A stretch of 26,688 nucleotides of DNA from Geosiphon pyriformis (GCA_016748015.1 JAAOMT010000397.1:37871-64558), one strand, 5' to 3'. Positions 1-10,115 are shown, counted from the stretch's first letter. The notes: generated by a model not told the origin, from the letters alone. A program made the numbers and translations.

Positions 1-671
1 AAATGTATTTTTAGTTTGCCAAAATTATAGCAAAAAGAAAAGTACAAGTTTAAAGACTAGTACTACAACAAGTTATATAAAAAAAAAGCTTTTTTTCAAG
101 AAAATGTATCTTATTTCAGATATCTTAAGTAGAATCAATTATCTTTTACACATCTTTAAAAAATTAAATAAAAATCAAATATTCAAACCCAAAAATTTTT
201 AATAATTATATCTGAAATTCCCAAAACCTAACTAACGTTTTTGAAATTGATTAACTATCAATTTCAATAATTTGTTAGTAATTCCAGGTCTAGATAAAAA
301 ACGTTTCTCTTAACAAAATTCTATTTCTTTTATATTTTTTTTATTTTCTTTTATTTTTTTATTATAATTATTAAGGTAGTCTACAAACAAAATTTCTGTA
401 GAAGTGTTATAGCAAAGTAGCTATACATTTTAATGAGTTTTCAGATGAGCAATTTCTAAGAAAGAGTTAATATTTACTACAATGTAATTACACAAAGTAA
501 TTGGCATAGAATTGGTCATTCTATTTATAAGACCAGCAGTTTAAATAATAAGAGATAATTTGAAGATAAATTTAGTTATTAAAGGTTTAACTACTTCTTA
601 AAAACGTAAATTCACAGCAAACAAACATTAACAACATTCAGTAAAAAAGACCAAAAACCTTTGATAACATT
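1..671 (+). repeat. AT-rich segment, probably the 3' part of a gypsy 5' LTR
   Basis: No open reading frame of note and no recognisable protein. The segment ends in ..TAACA at 669, followed by TT and a TGG-initial primer-binding site. A second gypsy LTR in this window ends the same way at 6083, so I read the end of this stretch as the 3' end of an LTR. I could not align its body with the two LTRs at 1780-2699 and 5144-6083, so it belongs either to another family or to a much older copy. The LTR start lies outside the window or is not recognisable. Confidence 0.35.
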
Positions 672-686
672 TGGTGCTCTCTCACA
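672..686 (+). promoter_or_regulatory. Primer-binding site of gypsy element 1
   Basis: TGGTGCTCTCTCAC follows an LTR end (..ACA) after two T bases. The element at 6086 has the matching arrangement, ACA-TT-TGGTGCTCCC. A PBS starts with TGG because it pairs with the CCA 3' end of a tRNA that primes minus-strand DNA synthesis. I cannot name the tRNA. Confidence 0.55.
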
Positions 687-689
687 AAA

Positions 690-1779
690 ACAACACAGCA
701 ACAACAAAATTCAAAGTAACAATTCTAGCAGATACAACTATTTTAGAGTATTATCAATCAATTTATATTTATTACAAGCAGAAATTTAACATTCAAGACA
801 GAATTGAAATTTTTAAGAAAAAACTCTACTAGTACATTAAAAACTGCATCAACAATTATCTTTTTAGAAACTATAACATCTTAGAAGTCAAACACAATCT
901 ATATAAAAACCTGCTAAACTATTTTTGTCTAAACACTAAAGATTTCAATAATCAAACATTTAATACTTACTTTTAAAAACTTAACTACAATATCATTCAA
1001 TATTGTGAAAAAAAATACCCTGTATAATCTAAATTCTCTCTTGGTTTTAAATTAGAAATTAAAACAAGCAACAAAAACAAACAAAAATTGAAACAACACT
1101 TAAAAACCACTTCAAACACTCTGAAAATACCAAAAATAACTGCCAACACTTGCAAACTTCAAAACAAGAAACCAGTATTAAACTTCCATTTTCAGTTACA
1201 CTATTTTTAGCTTCACTTGCTCAATAGCAAACTCCAAACTTACTATTTATCTGGTTCTTAAGACTAGAAAATTTTCAGTCCTCTAAAAATTTTACTTAAT
1301 AGCAAGAACCAATATCAACCAGTACTAATCTTCTTAATTACTTATAAAAAAATCAAAGTAATCTTTCAAAGAACTTAGAAAGTGAAGAAACCAAATTAAA
1401 ACAAGAAAAAACTTCCGAAAACAAAAAAAAAATAGCAACTACATATATTGCAAAAATTACTAAATTCACAAAAAAAGATGCTAACACTAGCTCACAAAAA
1501 TGGCTTGACAAAGTCCAGAAAGCAGAAAATACAAACAGATAAAATGCAACAAGAATGCTAAAAGCAATTTTATACTTTCTCCAAAAAACAACAGAAAAAT
1601 AGTTTGAAAACTTAAATGAATTATTTGAAAACTGGCAAACATTCAAAGATGCTTTTTTACAACAAATTACTAACAACAATACCTCTATTACTCTCCAAAA
1701 TTGCTTTTACAATATTAAACAAAAATTATCTGAAACTTTCATGACTTATCTTGGAAGATTTAAAAATTTTTTTAGATAA
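690..1779 (+). pseudogene. Ty3/gypsy gag remnant (element 1)
   Basis: This is the capsid-like Gag of a Ty3/gypsy retrotransposon, which packages element RNA into cytoplasmic particles. It is heavily decayed. From about 1441 one frame reads a Retrotrans_gag pattern: an IAKITKF start, then W-L-D at 1501, a dead Trp near the RNTNR block, LYFL, a second dead Trp, W-x-x-F at about 1634-1645, and YLGRF before 1779. The order matches the better preserved gag at 7100-7686 (AKLDNF, WLND, IPYFLKDTADSWY, FKVEFLRYF, TTYLG). Two stops sit where that copy has or predicts Trp (TAA near 1541, TAG near 1600), as expected from G-to-A change. Upstream, 690-1440 is a Lys/Asn-rich reading with stops that fits a gag N-terminal region only loosely. 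The remnant ends abruptly at 1779, where a minus-strand LTR begins. Confidence 0.6.
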
Positions 1780-2699
1780 TGTTACAGATAATTATTTGGA
1801 GTTTCAAAGCAAATAACAAATCTGTAACTTGGTGCTTAATAGCTGATATAATAGTAATATCTGAAAGTTGTAGTGATTTGAAGAATTTTAGTAATTTGAA
1901 GATTTTGGTTGAGTTCTTTATATAATGAACAGTGATTCAATAGTTGTTTTTAGTAGACTTCTAAAATTGCAATTCTGCCAAATTTTTTTCTTAGCATAGT
2001 AGCCAGTAATTTTTCTGGTAAGCTATTTTTGATTCTGTGAGTATTCTACCCTTGTTTTACAGATTTTTTACCAGTCTTTTTGATGTTGATAATTCTACAC
2101 ATTGATTCTTAATCAATTAGTAAACAACAAAACAAATAAAAAAAATTAAAAAAATTAATTCAAGACAATTAAGTTAGTATTCCATTAATAGTCATGATCA
2201 AGAGCTATTGTTCCAGCATAGTTAAATATTGACAGCTATTAACATAAAGTATTGATAGTTTAGAGTTTGATGAATATTTTTTAATCAAACAATAACAACA
2301 TAAATTAGATATAGATAAGTATTTTATTGATAATTTGATGATTTTATTTTAGCAAATATAAACTATTCTTAAAGCAATTAGAAAATAGATAAAAAGGGAA
2401 GTCCAAACTAAGAAGTCTGTCTTTTTTGCTTCTAATATTACTGCTATATATACAAATTTGAAATTTCTCAATTCCTCAATTTTTTTCACTAAGAATTCTG
2501 CAATTCCTAGAATTCTGCAATTTTTTAAGAAGAATTCTGAAATTCTGAAATCCTGTGATTTTTTGTATAAGAATCCTGTAATTTCTGAAATCCTAAAATT
2601 CCTCTAAAAAGAATCCTAGAATTCCATATTTTACTATGTCTACTTCTGATTAGCTAATATATATACTACTATGATTTTTATATTTTATGAGTAATATTA
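1780..2699 (-). repeat. LTR of gypsy element 2 (3' LTR, minus strand)
   Basis: The reverse complement aligns over its length with the plus-strand LTR at 5144-6083. Shared landmarks are the start (TAATATTACTCAT against TGATATTACTCAT), the GAATTC/AGATTC-rich block at 2460-2640, a TATATATAG box near 2445-2455, the AATAGCTCTTGATCATG block near 2190-2207, and the end ..TCTGTAACA at 1780-1790. It is about 920 bp against 940 bp for its partner, with much C-to-T and G-to-A divergence. A purine-rich tract lies just upstream in element orientation. It sits inside the gag remnant of element 1, so it inserted later. Confidence 0.75.
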
Positions 2700-2712
2700 T
2701 TTTTTTCTTTTA
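2700..2712 (-). promoter_or_regulatory. Polypurine tract of gypsy element 2
   Basis: Read on the minus strand, a run close to AAAAGAAAAAAA directly precedes the LTR start. This is where the polypurine tract that primes plus-strand DNA lies in LTR retrotransposons. AT-rich sequence makes purine runs common, so the position is the main support. Confidence 0.45.
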
Positions 2713-3489
2713 ATATTGAGCTCTGTCAAAATTCTTGAACTTTCTTAATTTTTTTTTTTTAATTATTTCTTGGACTTTTTTTTCAAGAATTACCTGTGTT
2801 ATTTTGGTCTGTAATTTTTTAAATTAGGCATTAGTTATTTTACTCATTTGATTAGTAATAACTGTATTTATTATTGTGTTAAGTAGTATTTTTAGTCAGT
2901 CTTAAAATTTAGCATATAATCAATAGATAGCTTATGTTTGTATTGTTAGATTGTTTTTTCTCACAAATTGCTTAAGTTATTATAGTATTGTTATGTCAAA
3001 TAATTGTTTTGTTTTATCTGTATATAAATTCTGAATATTCAGATATTGTCTTAAGTAGAAATAACAAAAGTTTCTTGAAAATTAATGTATTTACCAATTC
3101 CATGTTTTTTTTGTCAACTCTTGATATAGTATAACTTTTGTTTGTTCTTTTTTTGCTGATTTTACTTTTATGATTATCTTGTCAATAATGTTTTTTAGTT
3201 TTCTCTGTACTTCATATTGGGGTCTCTTTCTTGTATCTTTATATTAAATGGTTTGTTGGTTAATTGTAATTTTCATATGTTGTTATTGAATTAATTGAAA
3301 AAATTATTGAGCCGATATGTAAATATTATCAGTAATTTCTATTTTTTTGATATTTTTTGTTACATTTTAACTCTTTATATAGAGTTTTGATGTTTTAATT
3401 TAACATATTTATGTTGATAATTATTATTAGTTCTAGATCTTATAGAATCTTTTCTGGTTGAACTAGTATTTTCTGTATTTTCAATTGTG
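2713..3489 (-). other. Non-coding 3' region of gypsy element 2
   Basis: About 780 bp of T-rich DNA lies between the end of the pol remnant and the polypurine tract. I see no conserved protein motif on either strand and no internal repeat. It may be a long 3' untranslated region or a decayed extra domain. Confidence 0.4.
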
Positions 3490-5143
3490 AAATATCATAA
3501 ATAGATAATAATACTATATTGTGATAGAGTTTTAGTCAATCACTATACATTGTTTTGATTAAAATTTTGTTGTTCTATCTTAATTTATAAGCTTTATTTC
3601 CTAGAATTTCTTCTATGTAAAATGGTTTGTCCTATTTGAGATCAAATTTTCTATTCTATTGTTTTTTTGCTTTAATATAATGTAAGAATACTTTGTCTTC
3701 AATCCTAAATTAAACTAGTTTGTCTGGTAATTGGTTATTGTGTCTTTCTTTTTATTTTTTTTGTGATTTTTGTATATTATTAACTGCTTTTTACTATTTG
3801 TTTTCTAGAGTTTCCATTAAGTTATATGTTCTTTTCAATAATATTTCTTTGGAAATTGTCTTCTGTTATTGGTTTAGTTGGATATGTCTTGACTTCTATT
3901 TCAACTGGTAGTGTTGTTGTTCTACTATATATTAATTGAAATAATGCTGTTTGTATAGTGTCTTGCTTTATTGTCCAATAAGCAAATAATATTAATAGTA
4001 TAAATAAATCTTATTTGTCTTGGTTTTTTTGACTGATTTTAGTAATTGCTTCATACAGTATTCTATTGAATTTATCAACTAAGCCATTAGTTTGTTAATA
4101 ATATAGTAATGATAGTGGTCATTTAATTCCAAATTTTTAACTTAATTCTACCAATGTTCTGTTTACAAAGTAAGTTTCTTGGTCTGATAACTATTTTTTT
4201 GGACATCTGTGTTAACATATTAAGTCTTGATGAATAAATTCAGCTATAGATTTTGCATCTGCTCTTTGAATTGTTTTTGCTTTTGGTTATTTTGTGAAAT
4301 AGTCTATAGTTACTACAATATATTTGTTTCCTTTGCTGGTAATTGTCAGTAGTTTGAATAAGTCAATTTCAACGTGATCAAATAATTGTCCTATTTTAAT
4401 TGGTTTCAATGGCTTGTTAAGTCTTGTTTCTTCTTTTCTTTAACAAGTATCACAATTTTGAATTTATTGGATGATATTTGAATATATTAATAGCCAATAG
4501 TATCTTTTTCTGGTTTTTTTTATGGTTGCTTCTTTATAAAAATGTCCTGTCATTGGATCTGAGTGCATATTAAATAGTATTGTTTCTTTCTTTGGTTCTG
4601 TGATTACTCTGAATAGTTGGTCTGGATCCTTTTTTTTTTTGATATAATATATTTTGGTAGTTAATAAAATATTTGGATTATTGTTTTATGTTGCTTTGTT
4701 CTTTTTGAGATAATTTTTCCTTAAACAATTGAATATCAATATATTGTTAGAGTTGTTGATATTTTTGTGTATTCATCTTTTGTTATATTTTTGAGTTGAA
4801 ATGTTCTTAGATTTGTTTTATTCATAACAAACTGTTGGCATTTTCATTTTTTTTTTCTTTTTTATAATGTACTGTATAATTAAATAGTAAAAGCTCTATT
4901 TTTATCTTATATGTTAATTGTCTTTGTAATTAGTATATACGTTAAACTTTTGGCTCAAATATTCCTTTTATTTAATAACTGCCCAATAAATAGTTAAGTT
5001 TTTAGTGCTGGTGTTCCATAGTTTTTTTCTGCTAGACTCAAATTTCAGATGACATATACTACTAAATGTTCTCTTCCATTCAATCTTTTTTAAGATAATA
5101 CAGCTCTTAATATTTGACTTAATACATCAGTAGTGATAATGAA
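3490..5143 (-). pseudogene. Ty3/gypsy pol remnant: RNase H and integrase
   Basis: Minus-strand translation gives the C-terminal half of a gypsy Pol polyprotein, which makes and integrates cDNA. An RNase H remnant (about 5150-4870) reads ITTDVLSQILRAVLS, then AEKNYGTP. The integrase (about 4460-3490) shows CDTC of the zinc-binding HHCC module, HVEIDLFKLL around the first catalytic Asp, YIVVTIDYFTK before a dead Trp, LSDQETYFVN with the second Asp, and NGLVDKFNR where the family has NGxxERFN, so the catalytic Glu reads Asp. The C-terminal core follows (AYWTIKQDT, PVEIEVKTYPT), then a degraded KFD..ILGN..YK stretch. Many in-frame TAA/TAG/TGA codons occupy expected Trp, Arg or Gln positions. Reverse transcriptase and protease are missing because the next element's LTR interrupts at 5144. 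Confidence 0.75.
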
Positions 5144-5247
5144 TGATATTACTCATAGAATATTGGAAATATAGTATTATTAGTCAGTAAATATTAGCCA
5201 ATCAGATGTAGACGTAATAAATGTGGAATTCCAAGATTCTTTTTAGA

Positions 5248-5325
5248 AGAATTGCAAGATTCCAGAAATTTCAGAATTCTCTGATAAGGAATCACAAGAT
5301 TCCAGGAATTTCAGAATTCCTGTCG
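5248..5325 (+). repeat. 39-bp direct duplication in the LTR
   Basis: Two adjacent imperfect 39-bp units (5248-5286 and 5287-5325) share AAGATTCCAG(A/G)AATTTCAGAATTC. The units are rich in GAATTC and AGATTC, so they can also fold back on themselves. A related but more worn block lies in the other LTR at 2460-2640. Confidence 0.7.
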
Positions 5326-5354
5326 CAAGAAATTGAGGAATTGAGGAATCTCAA

Positions 5355-5367
5355 ATATATATATATA
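5355..5367 (+). promoter_or_regulatory. LTR TATA box
   Basis: A run of alternating A/T ending TATATAG is followed by CAGTAGCATTAGAAGCAG. The minus-strand LTR keeps the same element (TATATATAGCAGTAATATTAGAAGC in reverse complement), so it is conserved where the surroundings diverge. It is a candidate core promoter for element transcription, with the RNA start shortly downstream. Confidence 0.5.
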
Positions 5368-5643
5368 GCAGTAGCATTAGAAGCAGAAAAGAGAGAATCA
5401 ACACTAAGAATTCTTAGCTTAGTTATCACAATCCTCAAAAAAATAATTATTTACTATATCAAATTTATTCTTCACTATCAACATTTCATGTTGATAGTAA
5501 CTGATACTTAACCATACTAAAACAATAGCTCTTGATCATGGCTATTAACAGGATACTAATTTGCAAATTGCCTTGGCTTATTTCTTAGTTTCTCTTTTAT
5601 TTTTTTTTGTTTTCTTTGTTGTCTACTAACTTGATTAAATGAT

Positions 5644-5818
5644 TTACTCTTGAAGGACTTATGGAGTAATAAAACTTACTTAAAACAATACTTACTCTTG
5701 GAGGACTTATGAAGGAATAAAACTTACTTAAAACAATACTTATTCTTAGAGAACTTACAGAGGAATAAACTTGCTTAAAACAATATTTACTCTTGGAGGA
5801 CTTACAGAGGAACTGCCA
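5644..5818 (+). repeat. 48-bp tandem repeat, about 3.6 copies, inside the LTR
   Basis: Units begin TTACTCTTGGAGGACTTA at 5644, 5692, 5740 and 5787, with periods of 48, 48 and 47 bp. Each ends in ACTTACTTAAAACAATA, except that the fourth stops after AGAGGAA. Variation is mostly transitions. Tandem arrays in LTR U3/R regions often affect promoter strength, but there is no direct sign of function here. Confidence 0.85.
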
Positions 5819-6085
5819 TCAGAAAACAGCACTGGTATATACTTATGAAGAATATCATACTAAGAAAATCATCAATCATCAAGCTGAGCAAGCAATCGAC
5901 AAAACTACAGTTTCAGAAAACTACTGATAAACTGTTATCATTGAATCTCTGTCCATTATACAAAGAACTCGATTGGAAAACTTTCAGATAAAATACCTTC
6001 AAATTATCATTGTTACCAATCACTTTGCGTACCAAGTTATGGATTTGTTATTCACTTGACACCCCAAGAATTCACCTGTAACATT

Positions 6086-6101
6086 TGGTGCTCCCTGTGA
6101 G
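6086..6101 (+). promoter_or_regulatory. Primer-binding site of gypsy element 3
   Basis: TGGTGCTCCCTGTGAG begins two bases after the LTR end at 6083. It shares its first nine bases with the PBS at 672. The tRNA it pairs with would end ..GGGAGCACCA; I cannot identify that tRNA from the window. Confidence 0.65.
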
Positions 6102-6145
6102 ATATAATTCTACAGAGAACTAGCACTAACAAGAACAAACCAAAA

Positions 6146-7686
6146 GTGGCAGAATCAAAAAATATAGGAGCAAACCATTTAGGATTCGCGAAATTTTTGT
6201 TTCAACAATACAGCCAACAATTAGAATTAAATAGTAATCATTACCCAGCCAAATCAGCCTTCAACTTCTATGTCAATGACAAAATCACTAAATCCTTAGG
6301 AAGAACAGTTAACATTGAAGCAGCAAGAGAAAACTTTTACACAGAATTATTCCAACACACCAACTTACCAAGGAACTATAGTTTTGTACCAATAATCAGA
6401 GAAATTAACCAAACTATTGAAAGATACACTTAACAACAATTTCCTATCATCTATGCAGATAAAGGCAAAGGAAGGTTACAAACACCAGCAATAATGCCTA
6501 AAGAGATACAATTACCAACCTGAAAGAAACAAAGAATTAAATCCCCACCATATCCATCATATAATCACACACCCGGAAACACTATCAATATTTTATCTGC
6601 AGGTGCATTCACATCAAACGCGACATTAATATTTGGACAATTCCCATTTCAAAGTAACAAAAGAAAGTGGAGTTATTAGAACCATATGGCGAATATTTTG
6701 AGAGATTTAAATTGTGATCACCAACACCATTAGGAATTTAATCACTGCCATCTCCACCAGATTTTGGAATCTCTGATCCATGGAAGGTAACAGAATGAAA
6801 AAAAAGAAACTGAGGATCAAGAATTTACTTACTAGAACCTGATCACTAAAAACCCAGAAATTGAAACCCTGAATCTTCAAAACCAGCAAAATTTAAATTC
6901 AGTAAATTCGGAAGTTGAAACTCCAAATATTCAAACACCACCAACTCAGGATAATCGAAACTCTGATTTAATTAATCAACCAAACTTACCTCTGGTAATT
7001 GTTATTGATCAATCACTAATTGATCCAATAGCTGAACCCATACAGCAGCCATTTCAACTACCACCTTAACAAAATCAACAACCACTTCAACAGCCACCAC
7101 AACCATTCAACTTAGACCCAATGGCCTATGCACCAATCGCAAAACTGGATAATTTCACCAGCAAAGAAGACGACGCTCAAGTATGGCTGAATGATGTAAA
7201 AAAAGCTATCGTAGCCAACGGATGGAATGACACCTGAGCAATGCAAGCCATTCCCTATTTTCTCAAAGATACTGCCGATTCATGGTATCAGAGCTTGATC
7301 AATAAACCACAAGACTTCAATGCCTTCAAAGTGGAATTTTTAAGATACTTCAGCAACAATAAGAGAAACTGAAGCAGTCACTACTTACCTGGGATGCTTC
7401 CATAGAAATCTGTGCTAGATTCAAGTAATTAATGCCAACTATTTTACAGCACCACAGATCCTTAACCAGTTTATCTGTGGTCTGCGCAGCAGCATCTTGC
7501 AACATGTATGCCCATTGCATCTAGGCATCCTTCAAGATGCAATTATACATACCAGAGATTTCGAATCAGCTGAGTCCAAGGCCAACCACATCCAAGCTGT
7601 TAATCTAGTGATAAATAGATCATCTGAATTAGACTCCAAATTGAAACAATTCAGTAATTCAATTAATCAGAAATTAGAAGAATACT
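6146..7686 (+). pseudogene. Ty3/gypsy gag remnant (element 3)
   Basis: This is the Gag-like protein of the third gypsy element. The first open stretch, from a GTG codon at 6146 to a TAA at 6431, gives an N-terminal region (FYVNDKITKSLG, NFYTELFQHTNLP, REINQTIERYT). Reading continues through TAA 6431 into QQFPIIYADKGKG and PTxKKQRI, with TGA replacing an expected Trp, then a Pro/Gln-rich linker (7050-7110). The conserved core at 7125-7370 reads MAYAPIAKLDNF, QVWLNDVKKAI, IPYFLKDTADSWYQSL, FKVEFLRYF. A small deletion near 7365 shifts frame, and the fold resumes as RETEAVTTYLGCFHRNLC, then FTAPQILNQF, LQHVCPLH and RDFESAESKANH up to 7686. TGA 7235 and the TAG after NLC fit Arg and Gln codons. 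No protease or pol follows, because a LINE fragment abuts at about 7687. Confidence 0.8.
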
Positions 7687-8256
7687 TCCTCTTGAATTGT
7701 TCCAAGTAAGAATCCTAGCTAGAGAGTAACCACCAAAAACATTAACTAAACCCAAACTTAAACATTTCCTAAGACTCGCCCCCTTGACTAAATTGTCTTC
7801 ATTGAAGTCCCCATCCAAAACAACAAAAGAACTCCTATTGACAATATCAGCAATGAATGAATTAATAACAGAAGCCTGAGCAAAATGGTTACCACCAGAC
7901 ACACAAGCATAAAGCCCAATAACAGACACAGAAAGCTTGTTTTTGAACAAAAGGCAAATTGAAAGAACCCTGCCCTTCACCTCCTCGACTTTGAAAACAT
8001 GACGAGCCAGAGAATCATTCACAAAAATAGCCACACCAGTCCCACGAAACCCAACATCCAGACCAGATGTAAAAACCCGGACACCCTCAAATCTTTTCAT
8101 AATCCATGGTTGTAAACTGGAACACAACTTGGTTTCCATAACAATCGAGATCGAACTACTAGATTCCTTATGCCAGCGATAAATGTCCTCCTGCTTTGCA
8201 AGATTGTTCATTCCCCTAATATTACACATGGCAATTTTCCAAATAAAACTGGTCAT
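7687..8256 (-). pseudogene. LINE ORF2 N-terminus: APE-type endonuclease, truncated
   Basis: An apurinic-endonuclease-like domain that nicks target DNA to prime reverse transcription. I place the start at ATG 8254-8256 (MTSFIWKIAMCNIRGMNN): it overlaps the ORF1 stop as ATGA exactly as in the full LINE. The ATG at 8295 adds 13 residues inside ORF1 with no match there. Visible motifs: CNIRGMN (metal-binding Asn), METKL (Glu), GLYACVSGG (Tyr region), DGDFNEDN (Asp and Asn) and TWNNSRG. The residues present are intact, unlike in the full LINE, but the last third with the SDH motif is missing. After SRG the frame runs into gypsy gag sequence and stops at 7663, so the last seven codons are chimeric. 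Confidence 0.8.
8253..8256 (-). promoter_or_regulatory. ATGA ORF1-ORF2 overlap (LINE fragment 1)
   Basis: On the minus strand the ORF2 start codon (8256-8254) shares bases with the ORF1 stop TGA (8255-8253). The full LINE has the same arrangement at 23488-23491. The overlap suits translation of ORF2 by ribosomes that terminate on ORF1 and reinitiate, known for several non-LTR elements; that function is inferred here. Confidence 0.65.
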
Positions 8257-10115
8257 TGTGATAAAGAGATAACTGAAGAACCCAAGCCAGCACATAACTG
8301 ATCCAACTTAACCAAAATTGAACCAATGGAGATGTTGAGGGCAACCAGCTTTGATTCCAGACCACCAACTTTGGAAGTCAGGACTTTGGAACTACTTGGA
8401 CTCAATAGTGAACTGGTAACACCTGGAGAGAAAGAAGTAGGCTGGACAAAAGGATCATCAACCGCCATGTCAAAATCCAAGTCGGAATTTGCAACCACAA
8501 GAGAAACAGAGGTTGGGAACTGAAAAACTACCACAGAAGGAGCCAATTGAGAGGAAGGCACCAAAGGTGCTGAACTAATATTGTCAAGATGAGAAAAAAT
8601 GTTCGAAATTTGTTCAGACATAAGCTCTACAGAGCATTCTAAAAGCGCTTAGTGAGCACTTAAAGGAGAATTGACCACAGGAAGAAGGGGGAGTACTCCA
8701 CCTGAACTCAAATCACCGGAAGGCGGGGAACTGGAACCAAAACCAGCACGAAAACCATGAGAGACTGAAGCAACTGAGACCACTTGAGCCCAAGATTTGC
8801 CACCAAAGGCAACAGGATAAGAGATCGGCACATTTTTCTTCACATACAATTTGGCCAGCTAGAAACGAGTATCAGGGTTGGTAGGCCTTATAAAAAACTT
8901 TGAAGATTTGAAAGCTGATGCAACCTCAGCATCACATTCCAAGGCAGAATGACCAAACTTTCTACACTGTTCACAGTGAACCAAATCCAGCCTAGCCCAT
9001 GAAAGTTTCATACTACCAAGGATTGGTTCTGTGCAAAAAGCTGACTCCAAAATCTCATTAGAATCAAAACACACAACAGCACAGCAGACCCTATTACCAG
9101 TCTCCAATAACCAATTTATAACACAAGTTTTTCCACCAGCCCCTTCAAGAAGATCCCCAAGATCATGAGCAGTAGTTCCCATTGGCAAAGTAAACAAAAG
9201 TGCCTTGAACTGGTTCCTAGACACCCAAGTTTCATGGTTGCTCACCACCATAGTCACACAAACTGAGTCTTTACCAATCAGGAAGGACCACCTAGCAGTC
9301 AAAAACACAGCCTGTTCCAATTCGGCGAATTCCACCACAGTTTTTTGCCATAAACTAATCAACTGGATTTTGATTGACTTAATTTCTCCAAACTTGGATA
9401 CTGCGGCGACGATCATTTCTTTTGGCGTGTCCATGGGAATTTCCTTGATCACTAAAGCCCAATCTGAACATATTCTTTGTCTCTTAAGATCACTGTTTAC
9501 AATGATGTTATTTTCCCTGGCTAATGACACGGCTTTTTTCATGCTTGCTTCAGAGATGAAGATAGATCTAATGATCCCTTCAAATTTTGAGGGGGTAGTG
9601 GCCTCTCCAAAACCATTGATTTTTGAAAATAATTTTCTTATGGCATGAGTTTTGGCTGTCGCCGATTTCCCTTCCACAGCCGAAAGATTGACGTCCAAAG
9701 CAAAAGATTTTTTTACAGCTACTTCCACCTGAGTTTTAATGATTTTGGAATCAATCCACACCTTATCCAAAGAAAAAGTCTTACGGGGGAGAAGAAAAAC
9801 CTCTTCTTTCTCTTCTATGTCGAAATTAATAGAGCTGAGAGAGGAGCCAACAATCGCACCATTATTGAAATGCTTGGCTTGGGGTGTATTCATCTTGGAA
9901 TCGAATACTCCTTCACCTTTGGAAGCCTCCCCATCAGTATCTATGCTATTAAACTGCCTGACCACTTGACCAAATCTACTACCTTTGAGAACCACACCAT
10001 TACTTGATAACTTAGCACTACCAGGAGGTTTTTTGACCTTATGACTTGAACCACTACTAACTAAACCAGAAGTTGGAACTCTGGACGATCTTTTTTTAGC
10101 ACCAGTACTACTCAT
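8253..10115 (-). pseudogene. LINE ORF1: tandem RRM-like and CCHC-knuckle RNA-binding protein, two nonsense codons
   Basis: The frame runs 621 codons from ATG 10115 to TGA 8253-8255, broken by TAG 8859-8861 and TAA 8649-8651, with no frameshift. ORF1 proteins bind LINE RNA and form the ribonucleoprotein with ORF2. Order: a basic Ser/Lys-rich N-terminus; a conserved block KSFALDVNLSAV..IRKLFSKINGFG..TPSKF; RRM-like fold 1 (WALVIKEIP and KTVVEFAE as RNP2/RNP1-like strands, about residues 215-290); RRM-like fold 2 (KALLFTLPMG, CCAVVCFDS); zinc knuckle CEQCRKFGHSALEC (CX2CX4HX4C) near residue 392; then GGKSWAQV and a Ser/Pro-rich tail with heptad-like C-terminal helices ending SVISLSQ. The full LINE's ORF1 matches across both stops, so they are nonsense mutations, not the protein end. 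The ORFs on the opposite strand (8326-8523, 9205-9648, 9645-10007) are shadows. Confidence 0.8.

Larger units (their letters stand above)
5144..6083 (+). repeat. 5' LTR of gypsy element 3
   Basis: It starts TGATATT and ends CTGTAACA (TG...CA), and is followed by TT and a PBS. It aligns with the minus-strand LTR at 1780-2699 throughout. It holds a 39-bp direct duplication, a TATA box at 5355-5367 and a 48-bp tandem array at 5644-5818, which I did not find in the other LTR. The ORF at 5221-5511 inside it is an LTR artefact. It interrupts the RNase H remnant of element 2, so it is the youngest of the three gypsy insertions. Confidence 0.8.

Noticed and set aside
1353-1679. 108-aa minus-strand ORF with membrane-like composition
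   Set aside because: It is antisense to the gypsy gag remnant; its hydrophobicity results from reading an A-rich gene backwards.
3720-3911. 63-aa plus-strand ORF
   Set aside because: It lies antisense to the integrase remnant and has a low-complexity F/L/Y composition.
5221-5511. 96-aa plus-strand ORF
   Set aside because: It lies wholly within the LTR, spans its direct repeats and TATA box, and is not open in the homologous LTR.
5644-5818. CRISPR-like regularly spaced repeats
   Set aside because: The units are contiguous with no unique spacers, and the context is a eukaryotic LTR.
9205-10007. Plus-strand ORFs of 147, 120 and 76 aa
   Set aside because: They are antisense to the LINE ORF1 with its RRM-like folds and knuckle, and show no motif.
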